Notes: generated from the letters alone by a model not told the origin. A stretch of 64,000 nt of DNA from Natrialba taiwanensis DSM 12281 (GCF_000337595.1 NZ_AOIL01000042.1:74805-138804), one strand, 5' to 3'. Positions 54,206-63,921 are shown, numbered from the stretch's first letter. Translations and numbers: made by a program.

Positions 54206-56686
54206 CTACATCAGGTAGAACAGTGGGAACAGGAGCACCCACACGATGTCCACGAAGTGCCAGTAGAGTCCGAAGAACTCCACCGGCCGATGGTCCTCAA
54301 GGTACGCATCGATGCTGATGATCCGATAGATCATAAACAGCGCGACGAGGACGCCGAGGATCACGTGTAAGGCGTGGAGGCCGGTCGTCACGTAGTAGAT
54401 CGAGTACTCGATGCTGTACCACCAGTAGTGGCCGTCGCCCATCTTCTGGGTGTACTCGAAGGCCTTGACGCCCATGAACGCCAGTGCGAGCAACACCGTC
54501 GCACTCATCGCACCGAGGAGCCCGCTCTTGTTCTTTCGCTCTGCCATCACCAGCGCGATGATGACGGTAAAGCTCGAGGTGAGCAGGATGTACGTGTTGA
54601 CCAACCCGGCCATCGTGATCGGGTCGAACTCCCAGTCCATCCAGCCCATGTGGAGGCGCATGAAGATGTACGCGCCGATCGCAGCGCCGAAGACGATGAC
54701 GTCCGACGCAAGGAACACCCAGATACCGAACTTGGTGTTTCCGATGCCGCCGAACGGCCAGCGCTCGGCGATGTTCATCACGGGTGCATCGAACTTCTCG
54801 CGACCGAACTGGAACAGCGTGATCCCCATAATCGCCATCCCGAGCGCGATCAGCACTGGATACATGATATCCGGCTGGGTCTCGAAGCCGACCAGTCCTT
54901 CCGGCGGTTCGGCCGTCCCCTCGGCGAAGTTGGCGACGAACGGCGTCAGCCCGGACAGTCCGAGGAAAAACACGAACGTTCCGACGCCGATTCCGAACGG
55001 CCAGATACTGGCGTGGTCTGCGTGTTCGGCTTCGTGTTCGACACTCGCTTCAGCCGTGTTGCCCTGTCCGTGTGCAACACCGCCGTCGGTTGCAGCCGGC
55101 GAGTCGTCGACGAACTCGAGTCGACCGCTGGCGTAACTCGGCCGTCCGTCCCAGTTCTCGAGCGGTGGCGGCGAGGGGATTGCCCACTCGGCCGTCCGGG
55201 AGTACTCCCACGGATTGTCGGGAGCCTTGGGCCCGGAGATCCAACTCTTCGCGAACGTGAAGAACATAATCAGGAACGAGAGCCCGAGGACGAACGCCCC
55301 GACAGTTGCGATCTGGTGGTAGATCTGGGCGCTCTCGCCGTAGTGGAAGACGCGCCGTGGCGTTTCCCAGGCGAGGAACATCGGGAAGTACAGCATGTTG
55401 AACCCGATGAAGTAGACTGCGAAGTTTAACTTTCCGAGCGCCTCCGAGTACATCTTTCCAGTTATCTTCGGCCACCAGTAGTAGAGGCCGGCGACCAGCG
55501 CCGTCACTCCGGAGACCATCACGTAGTGGAAGTGAGCGACGACCCAGTAGGTGCCACGGAACTCGTAGTCGAGCACGACGGCACCAAGGAAGACCCCCGT
55601 AATGCCACCGAGGATGAACAACACGAGCGCGCCGAGGCTAAAGAGGAACGGCGTCGTGAACCGAACCCGTCCCTTGACCATCGTGTAGATCAACGAGAAG
55701 ACCATCAAGTCGAACGGGAGCGAAATCCCGATCGTCGTGGCCATGTACAGCGTCTTGATCTCCAGGTTGATCGTCGTCAGGAACATGTGGTGCATCCAGA
55801 CGAGGAACGACTGGACCGCCACGAGAACCATCGCGATGATGACCCATTTGCGGCCGACGAGGCGCCGTCCAGTAAAGGTCTGGAACGTCTCGAACATGAT
55901 CCCTAACGCCGGGAAGAAGACGATATACACCTCTGGATGGCCGAAGAACCAGAACAGGTGCGCCCACAAGAGGCTCGACCCCTGATCCGTCATGAAGTAC
56001 TCAGTCAGGAACAACCGGTCGATCGAGAGCAACAACAGTGCTGCGAGCAACGCCGCGAAGGCAAACAGCATCATCCAGGCCGTCAGGAGCCACGACCAGG
56101 TGAACATCGGCATGTTCCAGAGGCCGAGTCCTTCCGCACGAGAGCGGTGAATCGTCGTCAGGAAGTTCACCGACCCGATCGTGATCGACATGACGAACAA
56201 CGTCAGTGCGAGTATCGCTGCGTTATTGCCTGCCGTCGCATCCATTGCAGGCGTGTACATCGGCACGTTCAGTGGCGCGTACAACGTCCACCCGCCGGCG
56301 TACGTCTGCCCCTGGAAGAACGAGAGGACGAACAGAATCCCCGAGAATAGGTAAAACCAGTAACTCAGGGCGTTCAGTCGCGGGAACGCGAGATCCTTCG
56401 CACCGATCTGGAGCGGCACCAGATAGTTCGCGAACCCGGATGCGATCGGTGAGAGGAACCAGAAAACCATCAACAGTCCGTGCGTCGAGACTGCCTGGTT
56501 GAACTGGACTGGTTCGAGAATGCCGAGTCCACCCGGTTCCCAGAGCTGCACGCGGAACAGCAGCGCCATCGCGCCGCCCAGCAGGAGGAAAAACAGCGCT
56601 GTCGTGATGTACAGAATCCCAACGTCCTTGTGGTTCGTCGTGACGAGCCAGCGCTTGACGGACGTCATCGGCGGTAGATCACTCAT
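54206..56686 (-). CDS. Cytochrome c oxidase subunit I fused to subunit III
   Basis: 826 residues. The subunit I part (about 1-570) has the A-type proton-pumping oxidase signatures: THGLLMVFWFLSPIASGFANYLVPLQIGA, FFGHPEVYIVFFPALG (CuB His, the cross-linked Tyr and the D-channel Glu), WMHHMFLT (CuB His pair), and HFHYVMVSG near residue 380-390 (haem His). The subunit III part (about 620-826) has VFLASDVIVFGAAIGAYIFMRLHMGW and GLHALHVILGVLVALFM. The I+III fusion is known from halophiles and some thermophiles. Terminal reductase of O2 in the aa3-type respiratory chain. Its start overlaps the stop of the subunit II gene by four bases. Confidence 0.95.
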   Translation of the reverse strand: MSDLPPMTSVKRWLVTTNHKDVGILYITTALFFLLLGGAMALLFRVQLWEPGGLGILEPVQFNQAVSTHGLLMVFWFLSPIASGFANYLVPLQIGAKDLAFPRLNALSYWFYLFSGILFVLSFFQGQTYAGGWTLYAPLNVPMYTPAMDATAGNNAAILALTLFVMSITIGSVNFLTTIHRSRAEGLGLWNMPMFTWSWLLTAWMMLFAFAALLAALLLLSIDRLFLTEYFMTDQGSSLLWAHLFWFFGHPEVYIVFFPALGIMFETFQTFTGRRLVGRKWVIIAMVLVAVQSFLVWMHHMFLTTINLEIKTLYMATTIGISLPFDLMVFSLIYTMVKGRVRFTTPFLFSLGALVLFILGGITGVFLGAVVLDYEFRGTYWVVAHFHYVMVSGVTALVAGLYYWWPKITGKMYSEALGKLNFAVYFIGFNMLYFPMFLAWETPRRVFHYGESAQIYHQIATVGAFVLGLSFLIMFFTFAKSWISGPKAPDNPWEYSRTAEWAIPSPPPLENWDGRPSYASGRLEFVDDSPAATDGGVAHGQGNTAEASVEHEAEHADHASIWPFGIGVGTFVFFLGLSGLTPFVANFAEGTAEPPEGLVGFETQPDIMYPVLIALGMAIMGITLFQFGREKFDAPVMNIAERWPFGGIGNTKFGIWVFLASDVIVFGAAIGAYIFMRLHMGWMDWEFDPITMAGLVNTYILLTSSFTVIIALVMAERKNKSGLLGAMSATVLLALAFMGVKAFEYTQKMGDGHYWWYSIEYSIYYVTTGLHALHVILGVLVALFMIYRIISIDAYLEDHRPVEFFGLYWHFVDIVWVLLFPLFYLM

Positions 56687-57774
56687 TCGCCGTCACCCCC
56701 CGTGTCGTCTTGCTGTTGGTCGGTTTCGTTTCCGGAATCGTCTTCGCCACCGTTCCCGCCATCAGCGTCGTTTGTTCCGTCGTCATTACTCTCTTCACCC
56801 TCCTCACCGGAACTCGCTGTTTCGAACGTATAGGTCTCGTCGACTGGTCCGGTGAAATCGACGCTCTCTTCGATCGGTTCGTACTGATCGTCAGTCGGCG
56901 TGATCGTCAGGTTGTACTGGCCGCCCTGTTCGATCTCGTCGATGGTGATCGATCCGTTCTCGAACTCATCGGCCGAGTACGTGTAGGTCAGATCCTGCTC
57001 GTACTGGTCGTTCTCCTCGTGGACGAGTTCGAGTTCGTAACCGTCGGTCACGCGCTCTTCGTTTTCGTCCTCGACCGTGATCGTCATCGTGAGCTGCTCG
57101 TCGACCCACTGTTCGAACTCGTCTTCCGAGAGCACGGTAACGTCGGAGTTCATCCCGGAGTGACCGAAGCCACACAGTTCGAAGCACTCGACCGTGTAGT
57201 TCCCGCCTTTGTCCGCCTCAAACCAGGTTTCGTCGGTTTCGCCGGGAATCGCGTCGGCTTTGACGCGTAAGTCTGAGATGCCGAACGTATGCCAGACGTC
57301 CTGTGATGTTGTCTCTATCCATATGGGCGTATCGGCAGGGATGACGAGTCCTTCAGTATAACCGTCAGTCTCGATACCGTTCTCGTAGTTAAAGTCCCAA
57401 CCGAACGCGTATCCTTCGACATCGATCTCGAGCGCGTCCTCGTCGGGGGTGTCCGGGCCGTCTTCGACGACAAGTAGCATGCCGTACGACCAGACGACCA
57501 GCGAAATGACGATGATCGCGCTCAGTCCGAACGAGAGGAATAACTTCTTGCCGCCCTGTCCGCCTGTCGGGAGTTCCCCAAGCGTTGGCAGATCCTCATC
57601 GGTTTTCGTCTCGCCGTCATCACGATACTTGTACGCGTTGTACAAGGTGTAGGAGATAACGACGACACCGACGAGTGTCCCGAGACCGAGGAACACGAGG
57701 AAGATCTCATCGAAGATATCGACTCGGGTCTGCGCCTGCATCGGGGTCGTGTATGCGTTGAAGATCGTATTCAC
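56683..57774 (-). CDS. Cytochrome c oxidase subunit II with extended C-terminus
   Basis: 363 residues. Two membrane helices at about 25-50 and 85-107, then the CuA domain with DVWHTFGISDL (His) and CFELCGFGHSGM (Cys, Cys, His and Met ligands), all present. Electrons enter the oxidase here. After residue 215 an extra domain of about 100 residues (LTMTITVEDENEERVTDGYELELV ... GQYNLTITPTDDQYEPIEESVDF) looks like a small beta-sandwich (CNA-B/carboxypeptidase-regulatory type), followed by an acidic Asn/Gly/Asp tail. Bacterial subunit II lacks this domain. First gene of the cox II-I/III operon; the A/T box near 57821-57831 is the likely promoter. Confidence 0.92.
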   Translation of the reverse strand: MNTIFNAYTTPMQAQTRVDIFDEIFLVFLGLGTLVGVVVISYTLYNAYKYRDDGETKTDEDLPTLGELPTGGQGGKKLFLSFGLSAIIVISLVVWSYGMLLVVEDGPDTPDEDALEIDVEGYAFGWDFNYENGIETDGYTEGLVIPADTPIWIETTSQDVWHTFGISDLRVKADAIPGETDETWFEADKGGNYTVECFELCGFGHSGMNSDVTVLSEDEFEQWVDEQLTMTITVEDENEERVTDGYELELVHEENDQYEQDLTYTYSADEFENGSITIDEIEQGGQYNLTITPTDDQYEPIEESVDFTGPVDETYTFETASSGEEGEESNDDGTNDADGGNGGEDDSGNETDQQQDDTGGDGE

Positions 57775-58204
57775 CTCTGTTGAAGCCGTCTATATGTCGG
57801 ACCGTGGTTTCCGGGACCACTTATCTATTTGGAAACGGGCCGGGGTGCGCTCTTTCCCGTCGTAAACAGGCTCTCTGTGTCCGCCGATGGCCGAAGTCGA
57901 TCCGGCCGCCCGTGACAGATCCAGCGAGCCCGCTGACATGGTCCTCGGGACTCTTGTTGGAGTCAGTCCTTTTCTTTCTGTCGCTAATTCGCCGCGAGTT
58001 CAGTTGCAAAGACGAACGCTCACGCGTACGCAGGTGCATGATGCGAACAGGTTCGGTATGGCGGACGCGGTAGAGACAGCGAGCCGACGAGTTTGCGCTG
58101 CTGTGGCGGCGATTCGTGCTCGCGCGCGGTTGGTGTGAGAGGAGTGACTAGTGCGAGTGGGACTGCAATCGCTCTCGAGTGGTCGCTATTAGAGATAGTC
58201 GTCG
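57775..58204. other. Intergenic region before the cox operon, no gene called
   Basis: 430 bases. A/T box at 57821-57831 (plus-strand ttatctatttg, read leftward) fits the cox operon promoter, and an inverted repeat GTGGT/ACCAC (57804-57808, 57816-57820) lies between it and the expected start. An 83-residue plus-strand frame at 57887-58138 has a plausible first 30 residues but turns Arg-rich, so I do not call it. Confidence 0.45.
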
Positions 58205-58687
58205 CTAGAGATCGACCACCCAGACGCGGCCGTCCGACGGAAGGTGATACACGGTCTGAAAGACGGCATCGATAAACTGCGCGATCCGGTTTGGGTCCGC
58301 CTTCGCGCTCACCCGGACGTTGATGCCAGCCGCGTCTTCGGATCGCGTGAGATCGTCGATCTTGAATACGGGAAATTCGTCGAGGAGTCCCTTGAGCCGG
58401 TCGAGTTCGTCGTCGGTGCAGTCGATGTTGATCGTGCCGTCACTGAACTGGAGCCACGGGATGTCAAGAGCAGGATCGAGGTCGTGGGTCGGGGATGCGT
58501 CAGGATCGCTCTCTGATTCGGTGTCACGGTCGGAGTGAAACTCAGATCCGGCGTCGGACGCCGACTCGAGTCCGTCTGGATCGACTTCGAACGTCACGAA
58601 CCCGCTGCCGCGAGTTCGGTGTGCCGTAATCGCATCGCCGTAGAGCTCTTGGCGCGCTTTCGGTGTGGTCGCATCGAACCGGGTCAT
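58205..58687 (-). CDS. Conserved haloarchaeal hypothetical protein
   Basis: 160 residues, acidic, no membrane segment. [35 protein letters not shown] begins a small alpha-beta domain; the middle is an acidic linker; the C-terminus ([35 protein letters not shown] ... [27 protein letters not shown]) is a second alpha-beta domain. Family not recognised. Divergent from adk with 59 bases between; both starts lie about 26-35 bases from one shared A/T box. Confidence 0.7.
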   Translation of the reverse strand: MTRFDATTPKARQELYGDAITAHRTRGSGFVTFEVDPDGLESASDAGSEFHSDRDTESESDPDASPTHDLDPALDIPWLQFSDGTINIDCTDDELDRLKGLLDEFPVFKIDDLTRSEDAAGINVRVSAKADPNRIAQFIDAVFQTVYHLPSDGRVWVVDL

Positions 58688-58706
58688 ACCGGGATAGATG
58701 TGCCCG

Positions 58707-58722
58707 TTTCTTTAAGCCTTTA
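58707..58722. promoter_or_regulatory. Shared bidirectional promoter of adk and the divergent gene
   Basis: The A/T box tttctttaagccttta lies about 27-35 bases before the adk ATG (58747) and about 20-35 bases before the divergent ATG (58687), so one TATA-type element could serve two leaderless transcripts in opposite directions. Confidence 0.5.
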
Positions 58723-58746
58723 TGCGCCGGCGCTGAACGGTTGGAT

Positions 58747-59382
58747 ATGGTACAGCCACGAATCTTGATTCTCGGGGCACCCGGGGCGGGCAAAGGGACA
58801 CAAAGTGCGAATATCGTCGACGAGTTCGATGTCGATCACGTCACCACCGGCGATGCACTTCGGGCCAACAAGGGGATGGATCTCTCCGATATGGACACCG
58901 AGTACGACACCCCTGGCGAGTACATGGATCAGGGTGAACTCGTTCCCGACAAAGTCGTCAACGCGATCGTCGATGAGGCGCTCTCACAGGCGGACGGCTT
59001 CGTTCTCGACGGCTACCCGCGCAATCTGGACCAGGCCGAAGAGCTCGAGGACATGACCGATCTCGATGTCGTTCTCTATCTCGATGTCGACAAGGAAGAA
59101 CTCGTACACCGGCTCACCGGTCGCCGTCTGGACCCGGAAACGGGCGATATCTACCACGTCGAGTACAATCCGCCGGAGGACCCGAAAGTCGAAGCTCGAC
59201 TCGAGCAGCGCGAGGACGACACGGAAGAGACCGTTCGCGAGCGACTCCGGGTGTACGAAGAGAATACGGAACCGGTCGTCGAGTACTACGATGAGAAGGG
59301 AACGCTCGAGCGGATCGACGGGAATCAGGCACCGGCTGCAGTTTGGGAGTCCGTCAAGGAGACGATTTCGGACGCAGCCTAA
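58747..59382 (+). CDS. adk: Adenylate kinase
   Basis: 211 residues from the ATG at 58747. ATP + AMP to two ADP. P-loop GAPGAGKGT at 10-18, NMP-binding ATTG-like [14 protein letters not shown] with [19 protein letters not shown] (no zinc Cys) and [14 protein letters not shown] bacterial/eukaryal-type long enzyme, unlike the short archaeal type, consistent with other haloarchaea. Stands at its usual place downstream of secY, but separated by the cox region. Confidence 0.95.
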   Translation: MVQPRILILGAPGAGKGTQSANIVDEFDVDHVTTGDALRANKGMDLSDMDTEYDTPGEYMDQGELVPDKVVNAIVDEALSQADGFVLDGYPRNLDQAEELEDMTDLDVVLYLDVDKEELVHRLTGRRLDPETGDIYHVEYNPPEDPKVEARLEQREDDTEETVRERLRVYEENTEPVVEYYDEKGTLERIDGNQAPAAVWESVKETISDAA

Positions 59383-59387
59383 CGTCG

Positions 59388-60899
59388 TCAGTTGTTTTCG
59401 ACGTCGATTTCGTACTCGGCGATATTGAGGTAGGTGAGCTGTGGTGCCGGTTCGTATCCGGGCGGGATCACCTCGATTTCAGAACTATTCATCGGCTGTT
59501 CGTTGACGTCATCGAAGTTGCTTCGCTCGGAAATAGAGTGTGCGATAATCGAACCGTCGAACTCCGGACTCCCCTGCAGGTGGATCTGGTACTCCTTGTC
59601 GTTATTCGAGTTCACTTGCCAGCCATCGAACCCGTCCTCACCGGGCGTTTTGTCGCTGGCGGCGTATAACAATCCTTCGACGTAGCCGTTACCGAAATCG
59701 ACGCCCATCTCCGAGGTGCCGTAGAGTTGGAGATTCGATTCGTCATCGCCACACGTCTGGGTGAACTCGTTGTTGCCGACATCTATATCGCCGGTCGCGT
59801 AGATCTTTGCCTGGTTCGATCCATCGGGACCACACGCGTCGACTGTAATATCGTAGCCGGAGATATCATCGTCGACTACGAGTACCGCATTCCCTTCTTC
59901 GAGCGAGAAGGTGAGTTCGTCGGCAGCATCTAACGATCCTTCCGCAGCGAAATACGTTCCAGCGGTGATTTCGGACCAGTCGCCGGTGTCAATGTGTGAT
60001 TCGTTCTCTCTGAAATCGGCTTTCATCTCGGAGATGACACCATCTAACGGTTTGAACTGCTCGCTCCCGATATCATCGAATTCGCCGCCGGATTGGTGGG
60101 CGTCGTAGTTGGATTCGTCGCCGAGAGCGACGCCTTTAGAGAACGCGTTATCGATGTCTTCGTAGCCGAGCCGAACCTTCAGCGTTCCATCGTCGTTTGC
60201 AGCGTCATAACAGCCCTGTTGTAGCGACGTATCGCCTGCTTCGCTCGTAAAGTGCTGTTCCCATCCCAGACAGTATTCGCTCTCGATTTCGATGAATACG
60301 TGGTCATCCTTGATGTAGTTCATCGAATTAGCGTACGCACTGGCCTGTTCAATCGCGATATCGCCCGAGTCGATCGTCTTGTTCTCGGTTAGTTCGACGA
60401 CCGGAAACGAGAGCGTATTCGTCCGATGGTCGTAATTGATCGGCGGAGTCGACAGTACCCGTGTTTGCGTGCCGGTTTCACGGAATACAGCACCGCCCTC
60501 GTAGGCGAGTCGCGTTCCGTCATCGGCGTCGTATTCGATGGTTCCGATCGTTCCGTTCGCGATCGGGGTGGTCGTCCCGCTATTGTTTTCCGCCCAGATT
60601 TCGTACGTTGCGGAGTCGTGGTGGGCGATGGCACCGTGTTCACCGGCTTCCAGATTGGAGCCGTGGGTAACGTCGTTGTTCGTCGTCGCCGTCGAAATCT
60701 GTTGGCTCAACTCGACGAACGCCTGCTCGACTCGTTCCTGTTCGGACTGTTGTTCCGTCTGCCCGATTCCCTCGCCGGCGACAAGCAAGACGCCGATACT
60801 ACCGGCTGCCACCATCCCGATCAGGAGGACGATTCCAAGCACGGACGATTGTGCCCGGCTTGATCCCCCCACCGACCGCTCCCTTCGTCGAACCCTCAT
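59388..60899 (-). CDS. Pilin-like surface protein (DUF7289 type)
   Basis: 503 residues. The N-terminus (GGSSRAQSSVLGIVLLIGMVAAGSIGVLL, about residues 11-39) is a type IV pilin-like hydrophobic helix preceded by a basic stretch (MRVRRRERSV), so processing by a prepilin peptidase is possible. The long outside part is acidic and beta-rich, with Cys residues (ESEYCLGWEQ, QGCYDA, DACGPDG, TCGDDES) that could form two disulphides. Related to the haloarchaeal DUF7289 proteins, function unknown. It is read leftward between adk and the EMC3-like gene. A TATA box (60923-60933) about 25-35 bases upstream fits a leaderless start. Confidence 0.8.
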   Translation of the reverse strand: MRVRRRERSVGGSSRAQSSVLGIVLLIGMVAAGSIGVLLVAGEGIGQTEQQSEQERVEQAFVELSQQISTATTNNDVTHGSNLEAGEHGAIAHHDSATYEIWAENNSGTTTPIANGTIGTIEYDADDGTRLAYEGGAVFRETGTQTRVLSTPPINYDHRTNTLSFPVVELTENKTIDSGDIAIEQASAYANSMNYIKDDHVFIEIESEYCLGWEQHFTSEAGDTSLQQGCYDAANDDGTLKVRLGYEDIDNAFSKGVALGDESNYDAHQSGGEFDDIGSEQFKPLDGVISEMKADFRENESHIDTGDWSEITAGTYFAAEGSLDAADELTFSLEEGNAVLVVDDDISGYDITVDACGPDGSNQAKIYATGDIDVGNNEFTQTCGDDESNLQLYGTSEMGVDFGNGYVEGLLYAASDKTPGEDGFDGWQVNSNNDKEYQIHLQGSPEFDGSIIAHSISERSNFDDVNEQPMNSSEIEVIPPGYEPAPQLTYLNIAEYEIDVENN

Positions 60900-60922
60900 A
60901 GAGACGCAACTCGTGAACGCGA

Positions 60923-60933
60923 GTATAATATAA
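60923..60933 (-). promoter_or_regulatory. TATA-like promoter of the pilin-like gene
   Basis: Minus-strand tattatattatac-like box 24-34 bases before the ATG at 60899. The whole 60900-61110 region is unusually A/T-rich for this genome and probably holds both divergent promoters. Confidence 0.6.
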
Positions 60934-61110
60934 TCGACCGATCAAATACTTCAATTCCGTTTATATCCTCTATCTATGGCATTATAATAAGAGTTCAGTA
61001 GAAGGATATCGGGACAGAGACATCTCCTGTTGATTTCTACCGGCACGAGTAGCTGGCTTCCGAAGATAAACACTTGTATACCGAACCTGCCCTAGCCCTA
61101 GTATACCCAG

Positions 61111-62064
61111 ATGACACGGACAGTCGAGAAGATCAATTCCCTCGTCCACGAGGATTCCTCGATGAATGAGGCACTCGAGTCTATCCGCGAGGAAGCCGAT
61201 GAAAACGGCGGCGAGGTCCAGTGGGGCGATGTTAGCGACGAGCTGACGAGCGGACAGTGGGGACGACTGATCGAGAAAGGGATACTGGTCGATGGCGACG
61301 ACGGCTTCGAGATCGCCGATCGGGATGCCTACGATGAGGCACTCGACGGTGATGGTTCCAGTAGCGGAGTCAGTACCGATGTCGATATCGATGCCGAGGC
61401 ATCCAAGTGGTCTCAATGGGACAAAATAGCCGGAGCCGCCTCGCTGCTTTTGATGTTTGGCTACTGGCTCGACCCGATCAAACAGATCGTCGGCAGTACA
61501 CTCAACAATGCGCTCGGCCCACTCGATGCCGCGTTACCGTTCTACGCCGTTATCCTCTCTATTGCCCTGATAACCGGCCTGTACTCGACGCTATTGCAAG
61601 CGAACCTCATGAACCCCGAGATCATGAGCAAGTACCAAGAGCGAATGCAGGCGATGCAGGACAAACAGCAAGACGTTCGCGAACGCAAGGAAGAAGCCGA
61701 AGAACGCGGCGCAAGCGAGGCCGAAATCGAACGGCTCGAAGATGAACTCGAAGACGTTCGCGAGGAGCAGATGGAAGCGATGGCGGAGAACATGGGCATG
61801 TTCAAAGAGCAGATCCGGCCGATGGTCTGGATTATGCTGTTGACCATTCCGCTGTTCCTCTGGATGCACTGGAAGATCAACGGCGTCGGACTGACCGGAA
61901 CCGAGGCGACCGTCGTCATGCCGATCGCCGGGGAAGTCCAGTGGACCGAGTCTATCGCCGGTCCGATGCAGGCCTGGATCGTCTGGTACTTCCTGTGCTC
62001 GGTCGGCTTCCAGCAACTTCTTCGCAAGTCGCTGAACATCGATATGACGCCATCGGGCACCTGA
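61111..62064 (+). CDS. EMC3/TMCO1-like membrane insertase (DUF106, Oxa1 superfamily)
   Basis: 317 residues. After a cytoplasmic N-terminal domain of about 105 residues come membrane helices near 110-128 and 140-165, a charged coiled-coil hairpin (about 180-250, [46 protein letters not shown]), and two more helices ([32 protein letters not shown]). This is the archaeal Oxa1/YidC-like DUF106 layout, related to EMC3 and TMCO1. Should insert membrane proteins with the Sec machinery. It lies in the usual archaeal neighbourhood of secY, adk, cmk and cbf5. Confidence 0.93.
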   Translation: MTRTVEKINSLVHEDSSMNEALESIREEADENGGEVQWGDVSDELTSGQWGRLIEKGILVDGDDGFEIADRDAYDEALDGDGSSSGVSTDVDIDAEASKWSQWDKIAGAASLLLMFGYWLDPIKQIVGSTLNNALGPLDAALPFYAVILSIALITGLYSTLLQANLMNPEIMSKYQERMQAMQDKQQDVRERKEEAEERGASEAEIERLEDELEDVREEQMEAMAENMGMFKEQIRPMVWIMLLTIPLFLWMHWKINGVGLTGTEATVVMPIAGEVQWTESIAGPMQAWIVWYFLCSVGFQQLLRKSLNIDMTPSGT

Positions 62065-62143
62065 ACGGTCTGACCACTCACCGACTGTCGCCATCGTTCT
62101 CACGATTCAAAACCCATTTTACCGACCACACCGCAGATCGGAT

Positions 62144-62719
62144 ATGTTACTCACCGTCTCTGGTCCGCCAGGAAGCGGAAAGAGCACAACTGCAGCGTTA
62201 CTCGCCGATGCGTTCGATCTGGAACACGTCAGCGGTGGCGACATCTTTCGCCAGCTCGCGGACGAACGCGGGTATACTCCTCTCGAGTTCAACAAACTCG
62301 CCGAGGAGAACGACCAGATCGATCGCGATCTCGACCGGCGACTTCGGGAGATCGCGGTGGATGAGGACGATCTCGTGCTCGAATCTCGGCTTGCGGGGTG
62401 GCTTGCGGCCGAACAGGCGGACTTTCGGTTCTGGCTCGATGCGCCCCCGCGCGTTCGAGGACAGCGGATTGCAGAGCGCGAGGAAAAAGCGCCCGAGCGG
62501 GCGACGGAGGAGACCCAGGCGCGTGAGGCAAGCGAAGCACAACGATACGAGGAGTATTACGGCATCGATATCCGTGACTTGACGATCTACGACCTCTCGG
62601 TCAATACGGCGCGTTGGGACCCGGATTCCGTGCTCGATATGCTCGTAACTGCCGTCGAGGAGTACGATGCAGCGGCTGACGAGGGACAGGCACAAATCGA
62701 TCTCGACGACGGGTTCTAG
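62144..62719 (+). CDS. cmk: Cytidylate kinase
   Basis: 191 residues, archaeal type. Phosphorylates CMP and dCMP. P-loop [11 protein letters not shown] at 6-16; [40 protein letters not shown] and the C-terminal [24 protein letters not shown] match the family. An A/T box at about 62113-62122 fits leaderless transcription from 62144. Two bases separate its stop from cbf5, so one transcript. Confidence 0.95.
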   Translation: MLLTVSGPPGSGKSTTAALLADAFDLEHVSGGDIFRQLADERGYTPLEFNKLAEENDQIDRDLDRRLREIAVDEDDLVLESRLAGWLAAEQADFRFWLDAPPRVRGQRIAEREEKAPERATEETQAREASEAQRYEEYYGIDIRDLTIYDLSVNTARWDPDSVLDMLVTAVEEYDAAADEGQAQIDLDDGF

Positions 62720-62721
62720 GG

Positions 62722-63648
62722 ATGACACGACGCCTTCGCGGTCCACCTGCTGATCGCTCGCCGGCCGAACTGCTCACCTTCGGTGTCGTCAATCTCGATA
62801 AGCCGCCGGGACCGTCCTCGCATCAGGTCAGCGGCTGGTTGCGCGACGCTGTCGCCGAGACGCTTGCCGAACGCGATACCGGCGAAACTATCGACCAGGC
62901 TGCTCACGCCGGCACGCTCGATCCCAAGGTGACGGGCTGTCTCCCGACGATGCTGGGGGAGGCGACCCGCCTCGCGCAGGTCTTTCTCGAGGGCGAGAAA
63001 GAATACGTCGCCGTCCTCGAGTGCCACGGGACGATACCGACTGACGCGAAATCGATTCTCGCCGAGTTCGAAGGGCCGATTTACCAGAAGCCACCCCGGA
63101 AGAGCGCCGTCTCGCGCCGGCTTCGCGTTCGCGAGATTTACGATCTCGATGTGCTCGAACGAGACGGTCGCCAACTTCTCCTGCGGATTCGCTGTGAAAG
63201 TGGAACATACGTCCGCAAACTCTGTCACGACCTCGGACTCGCGCTTGGCACCGGCGGGCACATGGGCCATCTGCGTCGCACTGCGACGACGCCGTTCGAC
63301 GACACGGACTTGTACACGGCCACCGAGTTCCTCGACGCGCTCGCGTTCTGGATCGAGGACGCCGACCCCGAACCGCTTCGGGCCGTCGTCGACCCTGCAG
63401 AGCGAATTCTCGAGGGGATTCCTCGACTCACTATCGCAGACAGCGCCGCACGCGAGGTCGCAAACGGTGCACCGGTCTACGCGCCAGGCGTCCTCGATAG
63501 CAACGTTTCTCCCGACGATCTGTCGACCGATCGACCGCTCGTTGCCTGCTACACGCCGAACGGTGCCGCCGTCTGTCTCGGTGAACTCGTTGGCGATCCC
63601 GAGGCTACATCGGGCGTTGTCGTCGATCTAGAACGAGTACTCGTCTGA
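62722..63648 (+). CDS. cbf5: tRNA/rRNA pseudouridine synthase Cbf5 (TruB family)
   Basis: 308 residues. Catalytic subunit of archaeal H/ACA RNPs, isomerising uridine in rRNA, and able to make tRNA Psi55. The catalytic Asp67 is in HAGTLDPKVTG; VVNLDKPPGPSSHQV, KEYVAVLECHG and SAVSRRLRVREIYDLDVLER are conserved TruB/Cbf5 motifs. A PUA domain occupies about 230-308 (GIPRLTIADSAAREVANGAPVYAPGV). Usual order after cmk in archaea. Confidence 0.95.
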   Translation: MTRRLRGPPADRSPAELLTFGVVNLDKPPGPSSHQVSGWLRDAVAETLAERDTGETIDQAAHAGTLDPKVTGCLPTMLGEATRLAQVFLEGEKEYVAVLECHGTIPTDAKSILAEFEGPIYQKPPRKSAVSRRLRVREIYDLDVLERDGRQLLLRIRCESGTYVRKLCHDLGLALGTGGHMGHLRRTATTPFDDTDLYTATEFLDALAFWIEDADPEPLRAVVDPAERILEGIPRLTIADSAAREVANGAPVYAPGVLDSNVSPDDLSTDRPLVACYTPNGAAVCLGELVGDPEATSGVVVDLERVLV

Positions 63649-63850
63649 TTGATGGAGTTACGGCCCGGTAGTCGCGCGGACATCGTCGTAACTGGCAGTC
63701 GCTCTTCGATCGACAGCCTCGATCGCCGGCTGTGATGTACTGTCCGTCCTGGTTTCACGGCGTCTTCTTTCCACTCGGTGTGCAGTGGCGAGTTGTGGCA
63801 TCGGGTTAAAACGACACTCTTAAACGGCAGACACTCGTCCTACCACGTGT

Positions 63851-63921
63851 GGGACCGTGGGGTAGTGGTATCCTCTGCGGATGGGGTCCGTAGGACCCGA
63901 GTTCAATTCTCGGCGGTCCCA
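63851..63921 (+). tRNA. tRNA-Pro (GGG)
   Basis: 71 bases. Acceptor GGGACCG pairs with CGGTCCC and a discriminator A. The anticodon stem TGCGG/CCGTA encloses loop ATGGGGT, giving anticodon GGG. T arm CCGAG-TTCAATT-CTCGG is perfect, variable loop of 4. No encoded CCA. An A/T box (about 63818-63826, tcttaaacg) lies about 28 bases upstream. Confidence 0.95.

Noticed and set aside
57887..58138. 83-residue plus-strand frame upstream of the cox operon (begins MAEVDPAARD)
   Set aside because: The first 30 residues look plausible, but the rest is Arg- and Ala-rich and no promoter or relative is evident.
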